In this document: one piece after another, positions 7,586 to 16,527 of the stretch
Numbering within the stretch: the first letter of the stretch is position 1
Layout of the letters: every line of letters begins with the position of its first letter
NCBI GenBank assembly: GCA_036273515.1
Contig: DASUHM010000043.1
Coordinates: 1 to 64,000, forward strand
Origin: Gaiellales bacterium
GTDB lineage: Bacteria > Actinomycetota > Thermoleophilia > Gaiellales > JAICJC01
Direction of reading: 5' to 3'
DNA length: 64,000 nucleotides
Translations under genes and position numbers: made by a program
The notes under the pieces: generated by a model
Seen by the model: only the letters and a program-made list of their open reading frames with translations
Database searches by the model: none
What the model was told of the DNA's origin: nothing

Positions 7586-8437
7586 ATGGGTGAGCAGAAG
7601 GTGTGGTTCGTTACCGGCACCGGCCGCGGCATGGGCCTCGATATTGCCAAGGCTGCCCCCACCGCCGGCAAGGCCGTCGTCGCCACCGGCCGGGACACCG
7701 ACGCCGTCCGGCGAGCGCTCGGCGAGGCGGACGACCTGCTGGTGGTCAAGCTCGACATCACCAGCCCACAGGACGCCCAGGCGGCGGTCAAGGCGGCCGT
7801 CGAGCGCTTCGGCGGCATCGACGTGCTGGTCAACAACGCCGCCCACTTCTACGCCGGCTACTTCGAGGAGCTGGCCCCCGAGCAGATGGAGCGGCAGGTC
7901 ACGACGACTCTGATCGGCCCGATGAACGTCACCCGCGCCGTCCTGCCCGTGATGCGCAAGCAGCGCTCGGGACACGTGGTGACGATCTCCTCGTCGGCGG
8001 GGCTGGCGGGCTTTGAGTACGGCACCGCCTACGCCGCCGCGAAGTTCGGCGTTGATGGCTGGATGGAATCGCTCGCCCGCGAGGTGGAGCCGTTCGGCAT
8101 CCACACCGCCATCGTCAACCCCGGGTTCTTCCGCACCGAACTCCTCACCAAGGAGTCGACCAACTACGCCACCCCGTCCATCGCCGACTACGCCGAGCGG
8201 AACCGCCCAGCGTGAGTTCTGGGAGAGCCAGAACGGCCGGCAGATGGGCGATCCGGCCAAGCTCGCCCACGCGCTACTGACCCTCGCCGACGACGAGCAG
8301 CCGCCGCGGCGCTTCATCCCCGAGCCGACGCCATCGCCACGGCCGAGCAGCAGATCGTCACGCGCCAGGAGCAAATCGACGCTCACCGGGAGCTCTCGTC
8401 GTCGTTGGCCGTCGAGGGAGCCGGGACCAGGAGCTGA
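7586..8437 (+). pseudogene. Short-chain dehydrogenase with two C-terminal frameshifts
   Basis: An SDR starting at ATG 7586 behind a strong GGGAAGGA site. The cofactor motif TGTGRGMG, DVLVNNAAH, the catalytic Ser strand VVTISSSAG and YAAAK are intact, so the catalytic core is complete. The frame ends early at about 8215. The normal C-terminus continues in a second frame (REFWESQNGRQMGDPAKLAHA), then a third (ADAIATAEQQIVTRQEQIDAH), reaching TGA at 8435-8437. Each shift is a 1-2 base loss in a GC-rich run, near 8207 and 8322. This is a recent pseudogene or assembly error; a shortened protein could still fold. Confidence 0.75.
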
Positions 8438-8494
8438 ACGCCGTGGCGCCCTCCGCGATCACACCAACAATCCCAGGAACGGAGACACACTCTC

Positions 8495-9472
8495 ATGAAG
8501 CACATCTCACTCGGCGGACTTGACGTCTCGCGCATCGGACTCGGCACGATGGCGATGTCCGGGTACTACCTCGACCCGGACAGCAGCGATGCCGAGTCGA
8601 TCCGCACCATCCAGCGAGCGCTCGAACTGGGCGTCACCCTCATCGATACCGCCGAGATCTACGGCCCCTATGCGAACGAGGAGCTCGTCGGTCGGGCACT
8701 CAAGGGGCGCCGCGACGAGGTCGTCGTGGCGACGAAGTTCGGCTTCGTCTCCCACGCCGGCGGCGGGCCGGGAGTGCTCGACAGCAGCCCGGCGAACATC
8801 CGCACCGCCGTCGAGGGCTCCCTGCAGCGACTCGATACCGACCACATCGACCTCTACTACCAGCACCGGGTCGACCCCAACACCCCCATCGAGGACACCG
8901 TCGGCACCCTGGCCGAGCTCGTGACCGAGGGAAAGATCCGCCACATTGGCCTGTCCGAGGCCGCGCCCGCAACGATCCGCCGCGCCCACGCCGTACACCC
9001 GATCGCCGCGCTGCAGACCGAGTATTCCCTATGGACGCGTGACCCGGAGGCCGAGCTGCTGCCGCTGCTGCGAGAGCTGGGCATCGGCTTCGTGCCCTAT
9101 TCGCCGCTCGGGCACGGCTTCCTGACCGGGACGATCCGCTCCCCCGAAGAGCTCGCCGATGACGACTGGCGCAAGACCAACCCGCGCTTCACCCCGGGCA
9201 ACTTCGAGAAGAATCTGCGAATCGTCGACGAGGTCCGAGCGGTCGCGTCCGAACTGGGCGCGACGCCGGCGCAGGTCGCGTTGGCATGGCTGCTCGCCCA
9301 AGGCTCAGACATCGCCCCCATCCCCGGGACGAAGCGGGTCTCCCGCGTCGAGGAGAACACGGCCGCCGACGCGCTCGAACTGAGCACAGAGCAACTCCAG
9401 CGCCTCAACGATCTCACCCCTGCCATCGGCGAGCGCCACGAAGAGGCGAACATGGCCAACGTCGAACGCTGA
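8495..9472 (+). CDS. Aldo/keto reductase
   Basis: A 325-residue member of the AKR superfamily (Tas/YajO-like), an NADPH-dependent carbonyl reductase with a TIM barrel. The catalytic tetrad is visible: Asp51 and Tyr56 in LIDTAEIYG, Lys81 in VATKFGF, and His about 124 in DLYYQHR. The cofactor-binding end PIPGTKRVSRVEEN is present. An ATG at 8495 follows a GGAG site. It lies downstream of the damaged SDR and the divergent XRE regulator, with which it likely forms a regulon. Confidence 0.9.
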   Translation: MKHISLGGLDVSRIGLGTMAMSGYYLDPDSSDAESIRTIQRALELGVTLIDTAEIYGPYANEELVGRALKGRRDEVVVATKFGFVSHAGGGPGVLDSSPANIRTAVEGSLQRLDTDHIDLYYQHRVDPNTPIEDTVGTLAELVTEGKIRHIGLSEAAPATIRRAHAVHPIAALQTEYSLWTRDPEAELLPLLRELGIGFVPYSPLGHGFLTGTIRSPEELADDDWRKTNPRFTPGNFEKNLRIVDEVRAVASELGATPAQVALAWLLAQGSDIAPIPGTKRVSRVEENTAADALELSTEQLQRLNDLTPAIGERHEEANMANVER

Positions 9473-9494
9473 CTGCTCGATGATCCGCGCAAAC

Positions 9495-9519
9495 GACGCC
9501 GCCCACCGTGGGCGGCGTC
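9495..9519 (+). terminator. Hairpin after the aldo/keto reductase
   Basis: GACGCCGCCCAC pairs with GTGGGCGGCGTC around a tiny loop, beginning about 20 nt after the reductase stop. There is no T-run. A shorter relative, GACGCCGCC/GGCGGCGTT, lies at 10237-10259, with similar bases following both (AGCGTGGACC and AGCACGGTCC). Confidence 0.5.
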
Positions 9520-9952
9520 AGCGTGGACCTTTTCCGCTCACGATACGCGTCTCGTCGGCCAGACCTGGCACCTCATACGTCCTGGGGATGGATGGTCTCC
9601 ACTTGGTCGCCTGGTCCGGCCGGCGAGTACTACCACCTCCCGTTCGTCGAACGATGCGAACCCGATCACGGGCGCAGCGAGGATGCGCTCGCGAGGGCCT
9701 AGGGCCATGGGCCATGTGGATCAGATTCGGGCCGTCAAGAGCGCGCGCGACCGCTAGGTCATAGGGCGAGGACGTGAGCGGCGGAGTTCGGGGTCTTGCC
9801 ATACAGGCTACGCCAGGCTCGATCATCTCCTGCGCCGAAGCGCTTCCTGTCTCGCGGCTTCGACGGCAGCGAGATCGCTGGTGTACGACCGGCCAATGCG
9901 CTTCGAGTAGTCCACCCGGAAGCCCCGCCATTTCGAGACGCGTTCCAAGCGC
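9520..9952. other. Gene-poor stretch
   Basis: No frame here combines family-like sequence, a ribosome-binding site and consistent third-position G/C bias. Short frames on both strands read partly like protein (for example a minus-strand RVSKWRGFRVDYSKRIG segment around 9850-9960), so decayed coding DNA is possible. No RNA gene or repeat other than the flanking hairpins was seen. Confidence 0.4.
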
Positions 9953-10222
9953 GTGAGCCTGAAGCTCGGGATCCTGCGCGCGAACGTCGGTGCGAACATC
10001 GCCTGGCTACGCGCGAGCATCATCAACGGCTGGCTCGGCACGCCCGCGAGGAACCCCGAGCTCGAGAGAGTTGCCGCGCGCCAGCGCCGACAGGCACGCC
10101 AGATGCACCTTCAGTACATCCAGCGGCGCACGATCGAGCGCCGGCTGCGCCTCGGACGCGTCGGCGGCGGTCGCGTCCCGCACCGCAATCGCGGTAGGCC
10201 CACGCGCCCGGCCACGACCTAA
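9953..10222 (+). CDS. Small basic hypothetical protein
   Basis: An 89-residue frame from GTG 9953 with strongly biased codons, the main argument that it is real. An N-terminal amphipathic segment (LGILRANVGANIAWLRASIINGWLG) precedes a very basic helix-like tract (RQRRQARQMHLQYIQRRTIERRLR) and a Gly/Arg/Pro tail, suggesting nucleic-acid or membrane association. No family is recognised. It sits alone between two hairpins. Antisense frames overlap it, so confidence is limited. Confidence 0.4.
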   Translation: MSLKLGILRANVGANIAWLRASIINGWLGTPARNPELERVAARQRRQARQMHLQYIQRRTIERRLRLGRVGGGRVPHRNRGRPTRPATT

Positions 10223-10236
10223 CCCTGTAGATCAGC

Positions 10237-10259
10237 GACGCCGCCTCTTGGGCGGCGTT
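10237..10259 (+). terminator. Hairpin downstream of the small basic frame
   Basis: GACGCCGCC (10237-10245) pairs with GGCGGCGTT (10251-10259) with one G-T closure, 15 nt after the stop of the 9953-10222 frame. It resembles the hairpin at 9495-9519. Confidence 0.45.
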
Positions 10260-10413
10260 AGCACGGTCCGAGACGGTCACGCACGCCCAGCGAGCCAACC
10301 GTTGGCGCGTTTTGGGCGCGATCGGCGTGCTTTCGGTCAGTCGTCAGGCTGTTTTCGGGCTCCGAGGGCGATCACGCCCGGAAACCTGAAAACGGATGTG
10401 CGAACAACGGAGG

Positions 10414-10484
10414 CTGCGGGGCAGGGACTCGAACCCCGACTACCTGATCCAGAGTCAGGCGTCCTACCATTAGACGACCCCGCA
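10414..10484 (-). tRNA. tRNA-Gln (anticodon CTG)
   Basis: The reverse complement gives a 71-nt cloverleaf. The acceptor stem TGCGGGG/CCCCGCA is followed by discriminator G. There is a D-arm GTCTAATGGTAGGAC, an anticodon stem CCTGA/TCAGG around CTCTGGA (CTG, reading CAG), and a T-arm GGGGTTCGAGTCCC. CCA is not encoded. Confidence 0.95.
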
Positions 10485-10554
10485 AAGGCGTCCGGAGGAT
10501 ACCAGAGGGGTATTCGGCGCCCGTTGGTGCGGGCTTGAGCGGAACCGGCGGGGA

Positions 10555-11457
10555 CTAGAGCCGGAACGAGGGCAGGAGGCGCTTCTCGGACTCGCCCTCG
10601 AGGGTGGCCTCGATGTCCATGTAGGCCTCGAGGCCGGAGCCGCGAAGCTTCGAGCGCAGCAGGTTATCGACCTGGTAGAGGCCGGCGGAGTTGTTCATCT
10701 CGATCTCGACGAGCACCTTGCCCTGGCCGCCGCGGAGGTGGACGCCCTCGATCGCCGCCGCCGACAGCGAGTGGATCGAGACGCGGCCGGACTCGAACGG
10801 GATGCGCGAGCGGCCCTTCGCCATGTCCAGCGCGTCCGCGACCCGCACGACCCCCGCTTCGATCGAGAGCGGCTGCCCGTCGGAGCGGTGGGAGATGATC
10901 GCCTGCAGCACCTCGGCCTGGACGATCGTCGCCTCGGGCTCCTCGTAGAGGCCGTCGAGCAGCTTCGGCAGCCGGTCGGCGGCCAGGAACATGCTCATCT
11001 CCTCGTGGCCGTGGCGGTGGATGGCCATCCCCAGGCAGTGGGTCAGGCAGCCCAGCACGACGACGACCTCGGCGTCCTCCTGGAGCATCCCGTAGTCGGT
11101 GACCATGCCCGGCTCGACGCCGGCCCGGCGCAGCTCGCGCAGGAGCTTCAGGCCGATGTTGGTGACGATCTGGATGTGCACCCAGGAGTGGTCGTTGATC
11201 TGGAGGCGGGTGACGGCGTTCACGTTGGCCGCGTGCCAGAGCGCCTTCAGCGACGCGTCGTGGTTGGCCCGGTCGACGACGTCGCGCAGCGTGCGGTTGC
11301 CGCGGGCGGGCAGCGTGATCCGCATGTCGCGCACGGCCTCGGCCGGCGTCATGCGCGCGCCGCGCTCGGCCCGGACGCTGATCGGCTTCCCCGGTACCGG
11401 ATCCGCGCCGGCGGGGATCTCCTCGGGATCCTGGGCGGTGTCGTCCTCGGCGCTCAC
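10555..11457 (-). CDS. HD-superfamily protein with altered HD doublet
   Basis: A 300-residue protein resembling archaeal/actinobacterial HD-domain phosphohydrolases. NDHSWVHIQIVTNIGLKLL carries the first His. The usual HD doublet region reads LTHCLGMAIHRHGHEE, with Cys where the metal-binding Asp normally stands. VVRVADALDMAKGRSRIPF follows, and the C-terminal beta-rich third is a separate domain. If the Asp is really lost, phosphohydrolase activity is doubtful and a binding or regulatory role is possible. The first 35 residues are acidic and disordered. It is transcribed alone beside tRNA-Gln. Confidence 0.75.
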   Translation of the reverse strand: MSAEDDTAQDPEEIPAGADPVPGKPISVRAERGARMTPAEAVRDMRITLPARGNRTLRDVVDRANHDASLKALWHAANVNAVTRLQINDHSWVHIQIVTNIGLKLLRELRRAGVEPGMVTDYGMLQEDAEVVVVLGCLTHCLGMAIHRHGHEEMSMFLAADRLPKLLDGLYEEPEATIVQAEVLQAIISHRSDGQPLSIEAGVVRVADALDMAKGRSRIPFESGRVSIHSLSAAAIEGVHLRGGQGKVLVEIEMNNSAGLYQVDNLLRSKLRGSGLEAYMDIEATLEGESEKRLLPSFRL

Positions 11458-11489
11458 GCCGAGAAACCTAGACGATCACCCGTCGGCGG

Positions 11490-12641
11490 CTAACGGTGCA
11501 GGGGCATGACGCGCCAGCCGAACGCGAACGCGTCGTGATACCAGCCGGCGCCGGGGCCCATGTAGTCGATCGTGACGCCGTCGCCCGACCCGTGGCTGTT
11601 TATGGTCCAGCCGTTCCCGAGGTAGATCCCGGTGTGGTAGACGGTCTTCCACGACGTGTGGACGCCGTTCGGGGCGGAGCTCCAGAACAGGACGTCGCCG
11701 GGGTGCAGGCCCGACCGCGGGATGCGGTTGGCCGTCTTCAAGGCCCGCGCCATCTGGTAGGTCGTGCGCAGGTTGCCGATCGCCTTCGCACCGCTCCAGG
11801 TCGTGCCGGGGACGCTGTAGGTGTGCAGCCTCATGACCCACCAGACGAAGCCGGAGCAGTCGAACCCGCCGGACACGGGCGAGCCGAGCGGCGACTGGGG
11901 GTTGGGCGAGGTGCCGCCCCATACGTACGGGGCGCCGGCGTAGCGGAGGGCGAAGCCGAGCACCTTGCGGCGCAGCGGCATCCACTTCGGGATGGCGCTC
12001 AGGACGTCGGTCTTCGACGCGGCGAACGAGACCGCCCACGGCTCGAGATGGCCGAGCTGGTAGGCCTCGGCGGCCAGGTCGGCGCGCAGCAGGTCGTCGT
12101 TCGGCCACAGCTCCCACTGGTCGGAGCCGTCCGGGGCGTTCACGCGGGCGCCGACGGCGCGCACCATCTGCTCGACGCCGAAGCCGACCGGCAGCGCCGG
12201 GCGCCACCCGGTGGACGTGTGCAGGCCGCTCAGCGCCTTCGCGGTCGGCTGCAGGCCGAGGATGCGGACGACGCCGTGATCGAACTGGAGCTGGGTGATC
12301 ACCTGGTCGGGGCCGGTGCCGGCGCCGATCCACCCGGCGGCCACCGCCTGGCTGTAGGGATCCGCTGCGACGGGCGTGTGGGCGGCGCTCACCTTCGCGT
12401 TCAGCTCGGCGAGGACGCGCGCGGCGGTCAGCCGGCTGACGGTGTGGCCGACGCCGAAGCTCGTGGCCGTGCGCGGCGTCATCCAGCCGCTGGAGACGGC
12501 CCAGCTGACGTCGGCCTTCGCCCAGAAGCTCGCAGGCACGTCGTTGAACTGCTGCTTGGCTGCGGTCGCGTTCGCCACACCGGGGAACGCGAGGGACGCG
12601 GCGACCACGGCCGCGCCGAGAACAGTCAGGACCCCCCTCAT
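11490..12641 (-). CDS. Secreted NlpC/P60 peptidoglycan hydrolase with SLH-like N-terminal region
   Basis: A 383-residue exported protein with a signal peptide (MRGVLTVLGAAVVAASLAFPGVANA). Residues about 30-210 contain SLH-like repeats (FNDVPASFWAKADVSWAVSSGWM and related segments) that could bind wall polymers. The C-terminal NlpC/P60 cysteine peptidase has its Cys in GGFDCSGFVWW, His in VYHTGIYLGNGW and the third polar residue in TINSHG. These enzymes cleave the stem peptide of peptidoglycan, so it probably acts in wall remodelling. It is monocistronic. Confidence 0.88.
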   Translation of the reverse strand: MRGVLTVLGAAVVAASLAFPGVANATAAKQQFNDVPASFWAKADVSWAVSSGWMTPRTATSFGVGHTVSRLTAARVLAELNAKVSAAHTPVAADPYSQAVAAGWIGAGTGPDQVITQLQFDHGVVRILGLQPTAKALSGLHTSTGWRPALPVGFGVEQMVRAVGARVNAPDGSDQWELWPNDDLLRADLAAEAYQLGHLEPWAVSFAASKTDVLSAIPKWMPLRRKVLGFALRYAGAPYVWGGTSPNPQSPLGSPVSGGFDCSGFVWWVMRLHTYSVPGTTWSGAKAIGNLRTTYQMARALKTANRIPRSGLHPGDVLFWSSAPNGVHTSWKTVYHTGIYLGNGWTINSHGSGDGVTIDYMGPGAGWYHDAFAFGWRVMPLHR

Positions 12642-12688
12642 CAGGAGCGGTTATCGGCCGCGACGCTCCTGACTTGAGGGCGAGGCGG

Positions 12689-14437
12689 CTACGCGACCGC
12701 CTCGACCCAGTCGTCGTAGAGGGCGTAGTAGCGGCCGCGGCGCTCGATCAGTTGGCGGTGCGTGCCGGCCTCGATGACCCGTCCGTGCTCGAGCACGACG
12801 ATCACGTCGGCCCGCCGGATCGTGCTCAGGCGGTGGGCGACGACGAACGCCGTGCGCCCGCGCAGGAGCGTCTCGAGCGCCTCCTCGATGCGGGCCTCGG
12901 TGGGGATGTCGACGCTCGAGGTGGCCTCGTCGAGGATCAGGATCCGGGGGTCGGCCAGCAGCGCCCGGGCGAACGCGACCAGCTGGCGCTGGCCGATCGA
13001 GAGCCGGGCGCCGCGCTCCTGGATCTCCGTGTCGTAGCCGTCCGGGAGCTCGCGGATGAACGCGTCTGCGCCGACCGCCTCGGCCGCGGCCACGACCTCC
13101 TCGTCGGTCGCCTCCGGCCGGCCGAACGCGATGTTCGAGCGCACGCTGCCCGAGAAGAGGAAGCTCTCCTGCGGCACGATCCCGAGCTGCGAGCGAAGCG
13201 ACCGGGCGGTCACCTCGCGCACGTCCGTCCCGTCGATCAGGACGCGGCCCGAGGTGGGGTCGTAGAAGCGGGCGAGCAGCTTGACGACGGTCGACTTGCC
13301 GGCGCCGGTGTGGCCGACGAGCGCCACCGTCTGGCCCGGCTCGGCCGCGAACGACACGCCGTGCAGCACCTCCGCGGACGTTGCCGAGTAGGCGAACTGG
13401 ACGTCCGCGAACTCCACCTTGCCGGCGATCTGGGGCAGCTCACGGGCGCCGGGGGCGTCGGCCATCGCCGGCTCGGTGTCCAGCACCTCGACGATCTTCT
13501 CGAGCGCCGCCATGGCCGCGAGCATGGTCTGGTAGAACTGCGACAGCTGCTGCACCGGGTCGAAGAAGTTCGAGAGCAGCCCGATGAACGCGAACAGGGC
13601 GCCGGGGCTGAGCTGGCCGTCGAACACGAGCAGGCCGCCGTAGCCGAGCACCACCGCCGTCGCGACCGCCGAGAGCAGCGAGACGAACGGGAAGTAGATC
13701 GACGCCGCGTTCACCGTCTGCACGTTCGCGTAGCGGTAGCGGTCGTTCACGGCGATGAAGCTGCGGTAGTTCGCGTCCTCGCGGCGGAAGGCCTGGACGA
13801 CGCGCACGCCGGAGATGTCCTCCTGGAGGCTCGCGGTGACGTCGCCCATGCGCTCGCGGGTGCGCCGGTAGGCCCGGGCGGAGTAGCGGCGGAAGATCGC
13901 CGTGCCGATCGCCATCGCCGGGAACACCGAGAGGGTCGCCAGCGCGAGCCGCCAGTCGAGGAGGAGCAGCACGACCGCCGAGCCGATCAGCGTGAGCGTG
14001 TTCTGCAGCAGCGTGGTCGGCCCGTCGGTGACCATGCTGTTCATGGCCTCGACGTCGTTCGTGAGCCGTGAGATGACGACGCCCGCGGGGGTGCGCTCGA
14101 AGAACCCGAGGTCGAGCCGCTGCACGTGCGCGAAGACGGCCACGCGGATGTCCGCGAGGACGCGCTCGCCGACCCAGCTCGTCAGGTAGCTCTGCGCCGC
14201 CGTCGCGATCCAGCCGGCCACGACGATGACCAGGAACACCGCCACCCACAGGACGACCCGGTTGTAGTCGCCCGTGCGGATGCCGCGGTCGATCACCTCC
14301 TTGGCGGCGAGGGGCCCGGCGACGCTCGCCCCGGTGGCGACGAGGAGCGTGAAGGCGGCGACGATGGCCCGGCGCGTGTAGGGACGGGCGAACCGGCCCA
14401 GGGTGCGCCCTCGCCGGAACCGCTGCGGCCGCGTCAC
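12689..14437 (-). CDS. ABC exporter subunit B (consensus Walker B, degenerate signature)
   Basis: A 582-residue fused membrane/ATPase half-transporter. Six membrane segments fill about residues 20-310. The ATPase has GHTGAGKST (Walker A), LILDEATSSVD (Walker B with catalytic Glu) and a non-standard signature LSIGQ. The GTG at 14437 lies inside the upstream gene's stop (GTGA), and the partner upstream has the opposite defects. Together they match heterodimeric exporters such as TM287/288 and BmrCD, used for drug or lipid export. The substrate is not inferable. Confidence 0.92.
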   Translation of the reverse strand: MTRPQRFRRGRTLGRFARPYTRRAIVAAFTLLVATGASVAGPLAAKEVIDRGIRTGDYNRVVLWVAVFLVIVVAGWIATAAQSYLTSWVGERVLADIRVAVFAHVQRLDLGFFERTPAGVVISRLTNDVEAMNSMVTDGPTTLLQNTLTLIGSAVVLLLLDWRLALATLSVFPAMAIGTAIFRRYSARAYRRTRERMGDVTASLQEDISGVRVVQAFRREDANYRSFIAVNDRYRYANVQTVNAASIYFPFVSLLSAVATAVVLGYGGLLVFDGQLSPGALFAFIGLLSNFFDPVQQLSQFYQTMLAAMAALEKIVEVLDTEPAMADAPGARELPQIAGKVEFADVQFAYSATSAEVLHGVSFAAEPGQTVALVGHTGAGKSTVVKLLARFYDPTSGRVLIDGTDVREVTARSLRSQLGIVPQESFLFSGSVRSNIAFGRPEATDEEVVAAAEAVGADAFIRELPDGYDTEIQERGARLSIGQRQLVAFARALLADPRILILDEATSSVDIPTEARIEEALETLLRGRTAFVVAHRLSTIRRADVIVVLEHGRVIEAGTHRQLIERRGRYYALYDDWVEAVA

Positions 14438-16233
14438 GGCAGCCTCCGCGGCGATCCGGCCGCCGCCCGCCGCTCGGCCACCGGCGCGTCGCCGTCCAGG
14501 TCGACGAACGTGCGGTCGACGAGGCCGTGGCTGTGGATCTGGCGGTAGACGTCGCTCTCCTCGATCAGGTCGGCGTGCGTTCCCTGCGCGACGACCCGGC
14601 CCGCCTCGAGCACCACGATCTTCTCGGCGAGCGAGATCGTGCTCAGGCGGTGGGCGATGATGAGCGTCGTCCGCCCCTTCATCACCTCGCGCAGCGCGAG
14701 CTTGATCCTGGCCTCGGTGGTGGCGTCGACCGAGGCGGTGGCGTCGTCGAGGATCAGGATGCGCGGGTTCATGAGCAGCGCCCGGGCGATGGCGATCCGC
14801 TGGCGCTGGCCGCCGGAGAGGGTCAGGCCGCGCTCTCCGACCCGGGTCTCGTAGCCGTCGGGGAGGTCGCAGATGAAGTCGTGCGCCTGGGCCTGGCGGG
14901 CGGCGCGCACGATCTCGGCCGGCGTTGCGTCGGGCGTCCCGTAGGCGATGTTCTCCGCGACCGTGGTGGAGAAGAGGAACGTGTCCTGGCTGACGATCCC
15001 GACGTCGGCCCGGAGCGAGTCGAGGGTGACGTCGCGCACGTCGGCGCCGTCGACGGTGACCCGGCCGGCGGCGACATCGTAGAAGCGGGGGATGAGCGCG
15101 GTCAGGGTCGTCTTGCCGCACCCCGTCGGCCCGATCAGGGCCACCGTGGTCCCCGCGGCGACGTCGAGGTCGACGTCGCGCAGCACCGGCCGGCCGGGCT
15201 CGTAGCCGAACTCGACGCCCTCGAGCCGGATGTGCCCGGGGCCTTCCGGCAGCGGGCCGGCGCCCGGCCGCTCGAGGATGTCGCGGTCGACGTCGAGGAT
15301 CTCGAAGATCCGCTCGCCGGACGCCATCGCGCGCTGGTACTGGCCCACCCACATGCCCACGCTGCGAAGCGGCACGACGAGCAGCAGCAGGTAGCCGTTC
15401 ACGGCGAAGAACGAGCCGAGTGTGAGCGTGCCGTGGATGACGCTGTAGCCGCCGACCAGCAGCACCGCCGCGATGGCGAGGTTCGGGAGCGACTGCAGCA
15501 TCGGCACGTACCGGGCCTGGATCCTGGCGGCCGTGATCGCCTGGTCGAACACGCGCACGGCCAGGCCGGCGAAGCGGGTGGTCTCGCGATCCTCCTGCGC
15601 GAACGCCTTCACGACGCGCACGCCGACGATGTTCTCCTCGGCGTGGGTGGTGACGTCGGCGATCCGCTGCTGCACGTCCTTCAGCACCGGGTGGCTGATC
15701 CGCGAGTAGCGGTACGCCGCCACCATGATCGCCGGGGAGATGGCGAGCGCGATCAGCGCCAGCTGCCAGTCGATCGCGACCAGCGCGGCGACCACGACCA
15801 CCACCGTGATCAGGTTCTGGGAGAAGAAGATGAGGCCGTAGCCGAGGAAGAACCGCACCGATTGCAGGTCGACCGTCGCCCGCGACATCAGCTGGCCGGT
15901 CTGGTGGCGGTCGTAGAACCCGAACGAGAGCCGCTGCAGATGGCGGTACATCGCGTTTCGCAGGTCGTACTCGACCGCGAGCGAGAGCCGCCCGGCCAGG
16001 AACCGGCGCCAGAACATGAGCACGCCCTGGAGGGCGCCGGCCGCCACGATCAGCCCTGCGTTGAGCATGAGCGCGCTGCGGTCGCGATGCCCGGGCTGGG
16101 TGGCGTCGATGGCGCGCCCCGTCAGGAAGGGGATCGTGAGCACCGCGATCTGGGAGCCGATGGCGAGCAGCGTCGAGACGATCACCTGGCCGCGATACGG
16201 GCGCAGGAAACCGAACAGGCGACGAAACGTCAT
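14434..16233 (-). CDS. ABC exporter subunit A (degenerate Walker B, consensus signature)
   Basis: A 599-residue half-transporter with an N-terminal six-helix domain (RLFGFLRPYRGQVIVSTLLA onward) and an ATPase from about residue 335. Walker A is GPTGCGKTT and the signature is canonical LSGGQRQ. Walker B reads LILDDATASVD, with Asp in place of the catalytic Glu. This is the degenerate-site subunit; its intact signature would complete the catalytic site with the partner's Walker motifs. It is first gene of the pair, with a 4-nt overlap. Confidence 0.92.
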   Translation of the reverse strand: MTFRRLFGFLRPYRGQVIVSTLLAIGSQIAVLTIPFLTGRAIDATQPGHRDRSALMLNAGLIVAAGALQGVLMFWRRFLAGRLSLAVEYDLRNAMYRHLQRLSFGFYDRHQTGQLMSRATVDLQSVRFFLGYGLIFFSQNLITVVVVVAALVAIDWQLALIALAISPAIMVAAYRYSRISHPVLKDVQQRIADVTTHAEENIVGVRVVKAFAQEDRETTRFAGLAVRVFDQAITAARIQARYVPMLQSLPNLAIAAVLLVGGYSVIHGTLTLGSFFAVNGYLLLLVVPLRSVGMWVGQYQRAMASGERIFEILDVDRDILERPGAGPLPEGPGHIRLEGVEFGYEPGRPVLRDVDLDVAAGTTVALIGPTGCGKTTLTALIPRFYDVAAGRVTVDGADVRDVTLDSLRADVGIVSQDTFLFSTTVAENIAYGTPDATPAEIVRAARQAQAHDFICDLPDGYETRVGERGLTLSGGQRQRIAIARALLMNPRILILDDATASVDATTEARIKLALREVMKGRTTLIIAHRLSTISLAEKIVVLEAGRVVAQGTHADLIEESDVYRQIHSHGLVDRTFVDLDGDAPVAERRAAAGSPRRLP

Positions 16234-16269
16234 CCCTTGCAGGTTATCCGGGCGCGGCCCGGCGCCTGC

Positions 16270-16425
16270 TCAGCCGTGGCGCAGCTGGTGCAGCAGCACG
16301 GTGAAGGAGACACCCTCGAGCTGGGCCAGCATGTACAGCCCCGCGAGCACGAGCATGCCCACCACCATGACACCGAAGCTGAGCTCGGAAGCAACGCTCC
16401 CGCGCTCGTCGAAGAAGACCCTCAC
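16270..16425 (-). CDS. 51-residue single-pass membrane microprotein
   Basis: GTG at 16425 is preceded by an excellent AAAGGGG ribosome-binding site six bases away. The product starts MRVFFDERGSVASELSF and then has one hydrophobic helix (GVMVVGMLVLAGLYMLAQL) and a short tail ending LLHQLRHG. It lies between the PilZ gene and the ABC exporter, all on the minus strand, ending about 37 nt before subunit A. It may be an accessory peptide of the exporter, but that rests on position only. Confidence 0.65.
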   Translation of the reverse strand: MRVFFDERGSVASELSFGVMVVGMLVLAGLYMLAQLEGVSFTVLLHQLRHG

Positions 16426-16527
16426 GAACGACCCCTTTCAATGCATCACGTGCACGGCGCGCGCGCACGTCCTGCTTCCAGTATGTGGGGGCCGCGCCCT
16501 GCCTGCGATCACCCTTCGGCGGGATCT

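Noticed and set aside
9823-10041. Minus-strand 72-residue protein ending in EAARQEALRRRR
   Set aside because: The reading is plausible but it overlaps the plus-strand frame 9953-10222 with stronger codon bias, and no start site or family supports it.
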